Source: Buddleja alternifolia
Lineage: Eukaryota > Streptophyta > Magnoliopsida > Lamiales > Scrophulariaceae
Direction of reading: 5' to 3'
Length of the DNA: 64,000 nt
NCBI GenBank assembly: GCA_019426215.1
Contig: CM033405.1
Span: 32,580,199-32,644,198 of the forward strand
The notes under the pieces were generated by a model, which saw only the letters and a list, made by a program, of their open reading frames with translations, did no database searches and was not told the DNA's origin. The translations under genes and the position numbers were made by a program. Positions 57,707 through 64,000 of this stretch are shown here, piece by piece. How positions within the stretch are numbered: position 1 is the first letter of the stretch; each line of letters starts with the position of its first letter.

Positions 57707-60700
57707 CTATTCCAGGATGCAATTTGGACATAAGTGTTCCCATCTTGCAATGTCATCTTCCTTGTAAATCTTTCTTATTCCACCATAGAATCCATCTGCC
57801 TTATTGCCATTTTCTCTGTACTCCTTCCTTCCGATCGTCATCTTCCTCCATCGCGATTCAATGTCATATTGCTTGAACTCTAAAATCACCGTATCTGTAA
57901 GAACAATGTTGCAAACGACGATCAAATGGAGCTTAAGAACTAGAAAATAAGTATCAATGATAGTTGCACACTACGAAAAGGGAAAATATTAGATGGAGAG
58001 GTTTCAAATAAGGATTTATTTATGGATTAAAATGGTTTTCCTGAAATTACCAATTTAATTGATGTGACATTACTAACTCTCAACCACTACTTTCGTTTCT
58101 TTCTGTCTAGTGATAAAGACACACAAGTTGGGGGTTTTTTCTTTAACAATATATATACTAGTTGAAGGTGAAATAACAGTCGGGACACTAAGTTTAATTT
58201 CACATATTTTTTGCCTTTTTAGCTCTCACCTAAAACTCCGTATTAGGTCAAATAAGAACCAATTTTCCCCCCTTTTTCCAAAGAAATTATTGGCACAACT
58301 TTCCCTGTCATTGATTGATTGCATTAAATGTCATTGGTTGATTGCATTAAAATGATGATGTGAAAGAAATAAATACCAAAACTATTCATAGTACTAGTGC
58401 GAATATGAATTATCATTTCGAGAGCTTTCAAAATTTAAAATTCAAGATTTAAGAGCAATGGCAAACATTCGTGTCATGAATCCATTCTACGAACGTGTAA
58501 TTCAATCATAAATAATTATAATTTTAGAGGAGATTAAAGTCTCAAAACTTCCTAAAAATCACTCGTGTAAACTCAATTATTTATGAACCACACCATGAAA
58601 GAAAACATAAAATGAGTTGGAGGAGGTGTTTGCATACCACTTATATGACATTGGCAATTGACTTCATTACCCTCACAGGATTCCAGATGTCCAACAACCC
58701 CATAACACCAACCTGTCATGTTCCCCATAAGAAAGAGAAAAAAACAAGACAATTATATATCCTCAAATTAGTACAATTGGGATGTCTTTTTGGAAAATTC
58801 TATGCTCTTGATCCACCACTGCCCTTGGATCATCGAAAATTCTCAACTCCTGATTCATCACTACCATTGGATCATACGAAAATAAGCGTATCATCTCGTA
58901 TTCCATAGCCAACATACACAAAATATGTGCATAATCTATGTCAAGTTTATATTTAAAAAAATATTCTCTACACTTACTATACATACATGAAGCAAGCAAA
59001 ATCCAAGATGAAACATCATTTTACAACACATAATCCAAATTGATAAGGCAAAAACCTCTATGCTTGAGTATAGTGCAAATAGGATAAGAACTTCTTAATT
59101 CCACGCACTTGTTATGCCCCACAATTATTGTGGTCAAAAGATATCATGCAGTTCGAGTCTTTTATTCTAATTTGATATTTAATTGAGTATTGCAAATTCT
59201 ATATACATTCTAAATGTAAATTTTTTTCCATTTACTTGCCTCATTCTTGTAAAAATGCACTTGGCGTACATCTGTAACAATTAATGCAAGACAAAACATC
59301 AAATCAGAATAAAGAATTCAACATAGGATTAACAAGTGGTGGCAGATTCAATTGCTATATATTTGTGCTCTATGAATAGCCCCTAAATCAAGAAAAAGAA
59401 TATGAAAAACAAAAAATAAAGATAAGAAAAAAATGTCAAATTTTCTCTTTGATGAGAAAAATATGTACCATATGGAAACTCTTCGTTTCTTCTCCATTGA
59501 ATTTCAATGTGATCATCAGGTTTAAGCTCATCTAAACAGTCGGAACTATGAAGAACATTTGCAGGAGTATCAATATTTTGTGCCCTTATCCTATTCCACT
59601 CTATATCACCCTCTATCATATGCCTCCCATGCCCTGGATACCTACAAGAAATCAATTCCCAAACTAATATTACCATTGGTGTCTCGAAACAATCATAATC
59701 ATTTATATGATTGGATACGACCAATAATGTCATCGTGTCATTGATATTTGTGTCGGTGATTTGTAATGTCCCACATTGGGAAATTGAAAGAAAGTGAAAT
59801 AGTTTATAAAGAGAACGGATATCCATTTTGGGGGGTCGTGGTTTAGATGCCCAACTCACGTGGACCCGGGGCGTGACAAATAGCACAAGAGTCGTTTGCT
59901 AGCTAGCCGGAATATCAAGAGATAACCTCTTGAGGCTGCGACGCAAAGTACTATGCGTTGCAGGAGTCACTTCAAGGTTACGTTCTGTGGTTCAATGAAA
60001 CTATTATTCGATCGATCCTTATGCGGACGATCTCCGATACTTTGAGTCATGATCCTGGGAAAGCAAAAACGTAACATTTTTAGGAGAAATGGAGAAAGGG
60101 CAATGTTTAGACGTACCTAGCAACAAAATTATCTGTTGTTAAGTCATAGCTTAGTTTAGCATCATAACATGAAAGCATAAATCCAATATGCCCATGCTGC
60201 ACCTTGAAAAGATCAAAATAACTACACAAGTGAACTTCAATGCTAATCACTAATCAATAAAATCTGAATAAATTAATTTATCAGCTATATAAATGATAAT
60301 ATCATCGCATATATCTAACCATTCACAACCTCACTCAGAGGTACAGTAGCCTAATAGATAGAATTAAAAATATTTATCATAATTAATATAAAAACATAAA
60401 ATTAAATGCTAACAACATCGTATGTAATTTAGCGACTCATAATTTCACTTAAATTAGCATTTATTTTTGTGGCATTTATTTATTGGTCATATTCCATATA
60501 TTAAGACTCAAATTATCATAGATACAAAAAATAAAAATAAAATAAGGGTTACCTCTCTATTAAAAACCTGAGCTGGGAACCAAAATTTTCCACTCTCAAG
60601 TGCCAGATAGAAAAACATGACTGAATTTACTGGTAAAGACCTTCTTAAATCACTCTTTAATCTTTCCTTCATCTCTAAATTACTCCACAAAAAAAAAAAA

Positions 60701-61159
60701 AAAATTAGGAAAAATATAGAAAATTATTTTATTTTCTGCTACACAATATATATATATATATATAGGCTTACCTTTTGAAGCAAGACGAAATTCCCATTCT
60801 TTGTAGGCAGAGTCACCAATAATGCCACCCCATTTCTTGTTCATATGATTTTCCCATAAATGATCACTTCTGCAAATATCTCTCAATGAGCTGCAAACCC
60901 TTGAAATCTTACATAGTTCTGCAGGTGAAAGTTTTTTAAGAATGTTTTCTAGAGGCAAATCAGGCAAATCTAGTAAAGAAATATTCCCTTCTTTTGGACT
61001 TGTAATAATAGTTTTTATTGATGGGAAAAATAAAGTTCTTGAGAATTGAAAAAAGTTGATGAACAATTTGTGTGTTAATGTAATTCTCATGAAAGACTTG
61101 AAAATTAGCAGCAGAAAAGATATGATCACGATAAACAGCATTGTGATTGAAGTGATCAT
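57707..61159 (-). CDS. F-box protein (At2g26850/At2g32560 type), 6 exons
   Basis: Minus-strand exons: 61159-60772, 60674-60553, 60202-60117, 59641-59469, 58712-58638, 57894-57707, all GT-AG, giving 343 aa in frame. I chose ATG 61159 because it is the first in-frame ATG; the extension to 61180 would need a TTG start. An N-terminal hydrophobic stretch (about 7-22, [14 protein letters not shown]) is a possible membrane anchor. The F-box is at about 61-105 ([20 protein letters not shown] ... [19 protein letters not shown]). The C-terminal part has the family motifs [54 protein letters not shown] and [10 protein letters not shown]. By family knowledge it should bind SKP1 in an SCF ubiquitin ligase; the target is unknown. 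Intron 3 contains a TRIM-like LTR. Confidence 0.93.
59762..59878 (+). repeat. Putative TRIM/solo LTR in F-box intron 3
   Basis: The segment starts TGTAATGTCCCACATTGGGA and ends GACCCGGGGCGTGACA (TG...CA). It contains a TTTATAAAGAG box. TGT.ATGTCCCACATTGG-type LTRs of about 120 bp are common in plants. The following 170 bp (to about 60050, CTGCGACGCAAAG...) may belong to it. No target duplication found. Confidence 0.5.
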
Positions 61160-62445
61160 GCTTTGGTTTTGATTACTCAAATGATATTAATCTAAAAATA
61201 GTTGAAAAATATTGATGATCTGCAGCTGCATATATGCATGAAAAATGAATATATATATATATATATATAGTATATTATAAGAAATTAAGGACAAGCCATG
61301 AGTACTGATTGTTGGGAGTTACAATGCCAGAAAGAAAAACTAATGACTATAAGCTTCTCTTAAATGTTGTAGTATCTAAATGCATTTAATAGCCACCATT
61401 GTGGGAAAAAGGAATCATTTTTACTAATAATAATTCAAACAACGTTACCAAAAATAAATAAATAATAATTCAAACAACCTCAATCAATTTATACATTGTG
61501 GGAAAAAGTAATCATTTTTACTAATAATAATTCAAACAATCTCAATCAATTTGTACGGTAAATTTAAACTTTATAATTTTTAAATTCTTTTATCTAAACA
61601 CAATATAAAATGTAAACAAATTCTTTGATTTAAACACAATGTAAACAAATTTATAATTCATTTGATTTGTATGATGCAAGGGCACTCCGAAAAATCATCC
61701 ATGCAGTGTCTAATACGCGCTGTATCCGTGTTCAACTATTGAGAGAAAAGAAAAAATACACATGAATATTAGTGTTTTAGTGGTATCTGTGTATTAATTT
61801 TTTAAAAATTCATGTATCTATGTCCTGTGACTTGCCCGTGTCCGTGCATCATAGGTAGCAGTAGGTGATATGATATTTAACGGGCGGTTCTCCCTTGCTA
61901 CCCAGACTCATAGTTCTATAAAGTCATTACTAATTATATATAATATATATATATATATGTATTATATTTTATATACAAAATTTATATTGGACAAATCATT
62001 TTCAAGTCCCGAAATTTTTTAGGATTCTCGGGTCTTGTGCACATGACATCATGTCTGCATTCATTATTATACGTATTAAGTGATTATGACATATAGTTTA
62101 CCGCACAATAATATTAATATATTTCGATAAATTTAATAGTGAGAAAAAATATATCTAGGGATCATTGGCTGGGCTTTTTATTAAAATAATATAAAAACAT
62201 AATAATTTTTTTAAACTAATACTACTTGAAAATCTTTATGAAAACAATACAAGACGACATTTAGCATGACATCTTCACTATTCCAAATTTTGCGTTATTA
62301 GTCCTTAAATTTTACAATATTATACATTTTGACCCCAATTTAAGAAAATGATAATTTTAAATCCTAAAATGATTTAGAGCAAAATGGTTGGGAAAAATTT
62401 AGTTTTTAACGAGCGATTCATGATAAGATCGATCCATCGAAAAAT
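61160..62445. other. F-box promoter side and intergenic repeats
   Basis: (TA)n at 61252-61269, close upstream of the F-box start. CATTGTGGGAAAAAG.AATC plus ATTTTTACTAATAATAATTC occurs twice (from about 61398 and 61495). 61672-61855 is mirrored at its ends (GATGCAAGGGCAC against GTGTCCGTGCATC), a probable MITE. No gene. Confidence 0.5.
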
Positions 62446-62466
62446 GGTATCAGAGCCTAGGTTTAT
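62446..62466 (+). promoter_or_regulatory. tRNA-Met primer-binding motif of pararetroviral unit
   Basis: TGGTATCAGAGCCTAGG is a full match to the initiator tRNA-Met priming consensus used by plant pararetroviruses and many LTR elements. No LTR-like end (CA) sits directly upstream, which favours a pararetrovirus. Confidence 0.75.
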
Positions 62467-62532
62467 TGATGAAAAATTTAAATTAAGTACGGAAATATTA
62501 TTCTAATCCTAAGTGAGGAGAATCAAACAAGA

Positions 62533-62829
62533 ATGAACCCGAACAATAGTTCGATCTATGAAGAAAATCAAGAGTATTTCCAGATTCTGGAAAGACAAGA
62601 ATCCAAACGGATAGATAGGTTTATCCGTCACGTGTCCCGAATTACCAAAGGAATTCGGAAGGAGTTAGCCAAAGAAGTTCCTTCTCCAGCTAACCTACCA
62701 GAAGAGATCAGATATTATCAAAGACGATTTGATATGGGAGGTCTTTTTCAAGGCAACATAGCCGGAGATTTTCAGCTTTCTCAAATCAACGGCAAGTGGC
62801 CCAAGGAGCTTGACTGCTTGACAAGGTAG
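62533..62829 (+). CDS. ORF1 of endogenous pararetrovirus-like unit
   Basis: A 98-aa frame starts 80 nt after the primer-binding motif and ends at TAG 62827-62829. It is Glu/Arg/Lys-rich with motifs RFIRHVSRITKGIRKEL and LPEEIRYYQRRFDMGG. Small basic first ORFs ahead of a polyprotein are typical of badnavirus-like members of the Caulimoviridae. I do not recognise a named domain. The frame is intact at this length, but it may be shortened relative to relatives. It is probably an old genomic insertion, not an active virus. Confidence 0.6.
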   Translation: MNPNNSSIYEENQEYFQILERQESKRIDRFIRHVSRITKGIRKELAKEVPSPANLPEEIRYYQRRFDMGGLFQGNIAGDFQLSQINGKWPKELDCLTR

Positions 62830-62870
62830 GCAAGAGACATGAAACATACAGGTAAAATTTCCAAATATTT

Positions 62871-63242
62871 ATGAGTTGGAAAGAAATTGAACCGGATAAT
62901 TCTAAGCTCTCTCGGGATCTTAGAGAAATCCAAAAGACTGTTCAAGAGTTCGGACATAGGTTAGAACGTCTTCCTATGAAAATTGAAACCATGAACAGTA
63001 GACTTGAGGAAATCCTCAAGCTTTTTCCAGATCTGGCTACATCTATAACAGATCTAAATAAAGAAGTCCAAGATCTGAAAGATAGACTAGGAATTGCAGG
63101 TTCGTCCAAACAAAAACAGGACAGAATCCGTGATTCTCTTGGTCGAGTTCCTCTTCTACATCAGAAGGGAAAGGCTAAGGAAGTTCCTAAGCCTAAAACT
63201 CAAGATGAACTACTCCTAGATATCCTTAGAAGTATTAACTGA
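62871..63242 (+). CDS. ORF2 of pararetrovirus-like unit, coiled-coil protein
   Basis: A 123-aa frame begins 41 nt after ORF1. Heptad-like hydrophobic spacing runs from about residue 15 to 80 (IQKTVQEFGHRLERLPMKIE, LEEILKLFPDL, LNKEVQDLKDRLG), followed by a basic C-terminus (KQKQDRIRDSLG, KGKAKEVPKPK). A coiled coil plus a basic tail resembles the small virion-associated second ORF of badnavirus-like viruses. The stop TGA (63240-63242) is one base before the start of ORF3, so the genes are tightly packed. Confidence 0.65.
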   Translation: MSWKEIEPDNSKLSRDLREIQKTVQEFGHRLERLPMKIETMNSRLEEILKLFPDLATSITDLNKEVQDLKDRLGIAGSSKQKQDRIRDSLGRVPLLHQKGKAKEVPKPKTQDELLLDILRSIN

Positions 63243-63243
63243 T

Positions 63244-64000
63244 ATGGATATATCAAGAGTGGATCCATCCGATCTACAGGATTTAGCTGAGTCTTTTTCT
63301 CAACTAAATTTTGTTGATTTCGTTGAATGGGTAGATGTAAAAACCTACGAAACGAATCCCCTAGCATTAACACTGCCAGGAGAAAGTTCAGCATCCAATA
63401 ATCCTCCTCCCGAGGTAATGATGCAAGAACGTGAGGATTTGAACACTCGCGCTGGACCCCCTTTGGTGGGTACTACGTATAGATCAAATCCAAGAAATCC
63501 AAAAATAGCACCGGAGAATACTCCCTGGGCAAGGACAATGTTACAACCCTTGCATCCGTATGGTACTATTTTAAATTTGGATGTCATCGATTTTAGAAAT
63601 CTCGAAACTATAATCGATGAATGGGTAGCAGCCAGGAAAATAGCAGCAACTGCCCTTGATCTTGATAAAGAAAACTTTATCAAGCTGATCGAGTTAAGTC
63701 TCGAAGGATCGGTTAAAACTGGGTGGACTAACACATCGGCAGAAACCAAAGAAGAAGTTTTAGAAGGCGAATCTAAAAATGATATTGCAGAAAGATTCGG
63801 AAGACTCATCAAGCTGCATTTTATCGGAGATGGATACTTCGATCAAAATAATGCAGAAAAGTCCAGAGAGTATACCCAAGCTCTTTATGGGATTGAGTTG
63901 CGAAATATTTGTGCAGTAGATGAATATATTTATTGGTTTCGCAAATATTTTTATCAGAGTACGGTAAAGGCAGACGTTGCTGCAACTCTGTTCTTTGCAA
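63244..64000 (+). CDS. ORF3 polyprotein start, pararetrovirus-like (partial)
   Basis: Open from ATG 63244 to the window end (252 codons) with no stop. The first 60 residues are acidic. A linker with DLNTRAGPPLVGTTYRSN follows. Then comes a helix-rich region with IIDEWVAARKIAATALDL, FIKLIELSLEGSVKTGW, AERFGRLIKLHFIGDGYF and YWFRKYFYQST. This layout and these motifs match N-terminal or capsid-side parts of Caulimoviridae-type polyproteins in plant genomes; the assignment is from family resemblance. Protease, reverse transcriptase and RNase H would lie beyond the window. Antisense frames here (63200-63394, 63345-63812) are shadows. Confidence 0.65.
   Translation, partial: MDISRVDPSDLQDLAESFSQLNFVDFVEWVDVKTYETNPLALTLPGESSASNNPPPEVMMQEREDLNTRAGPPLVGTTYRSNPRNPKIAPENTPWARTMLQPLHPYGTILNLDVIDFRNLETIIDEWVAARKIAATALDLDKENFIKLIELSLEGSVKTGWTNTSAETKEEVLEGESKNDIAERFGRLIKLHFIGDGYFDQNNAEKSREYTQALYGIELRNICAVDEYIYWFRKYFYQSTVKADVAATLFFA

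Noticed and set aside
61160..61180. Upstream extension of the F-box protein
   Set aside because: It would need a TTG start; the first in-frame ATG is at 61159.
63345..63812. 155-aa antisense frame
   Set aside because: Shadow of the pararetroviral polyprotein frame, which is open across the same DNA and shows family motifs.

Overview
The window is nuclear DNA of a flowering plant, most likely a eudicot. The evidence is AT-rich intergenic DNA full of plant transposons, multi-exon genes with short exons and GT-AG or GC-AG introns, and plant-specific gene families. I cannot name the species; a Lamiales-type genome is only a guess.

Layout. 1-36.2 kb is transposon-dominated. It holds an A-rich/T-rich foldback (about 40-810), a long-TIR foldback element (1739-3452), a decayed Ty1-copia retrotransposon with both LTRs (6001-12550), an array of TTGTCACTA-type motifs (13.85-14.16 kb), the first exon of a truncated short-chain dehydrogenase gene (14493-14856, minus), a SINE with a 14-bp target duplication (15222-15418), a poly(A)-tailed retroposon (18870-19344), a foldback element with MULE-type target duplication (19781-21231), a 2.46-kb palindromic Tourist-like element whose arms are 20-bp minisatellites (21783-24246), a hAT-like MITE (25444-26181), nested MITEs (26377-26980), a 2.17-kb solo LTR (27940-30109), several small solo LTRs and another SINE (36252-36436).

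36.8-61.2 kb is a genic island with four complete genes whose exon structure I reconstructed by hand. They are a CDPK-related protein kinase (CRK; 37405-42779, plus, 11 exons, 578 aa), a type II membrane O-fucosyltransferase-like protein (45937-49637, plus, 6 exons, 401 aa), a UBAC2-like rhomboid/UBA membrane protein (56755-50614, minus, 8 exons, 293 aa) and an F-box protein of the At2g26850/At2g32560 type (61159-57707, minus, 6 exons, 343 aa). The introns of the first three genes carry related palindromic MITEs. A 0.9-kb TIR element between the first two genes carries a small fragment resembling red chlorophyll catabolite reductase.

62.4-64 kb holds the start of an endogenous pararetrovirus-like (Caulimoviridae-type) unit: a tRNA-Met primer-binding motif, two small ORFs and a large polyprotein ORF that runs off the window end.

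The genes do not form a pathway. The kinase and the glycosyltransferase-like gene are in tandem, the glycosyltransferase and UBAC2 genes converge, and UBAC2 and the F-box gene are in tandem on the minus strand. The most unusual structures are the palindromic minisatellite transposon, the hairpin duplication at the edge of the adjacent MULE-like element, the gene-fragment-carrying TIR element and the pararetroviral insertion.
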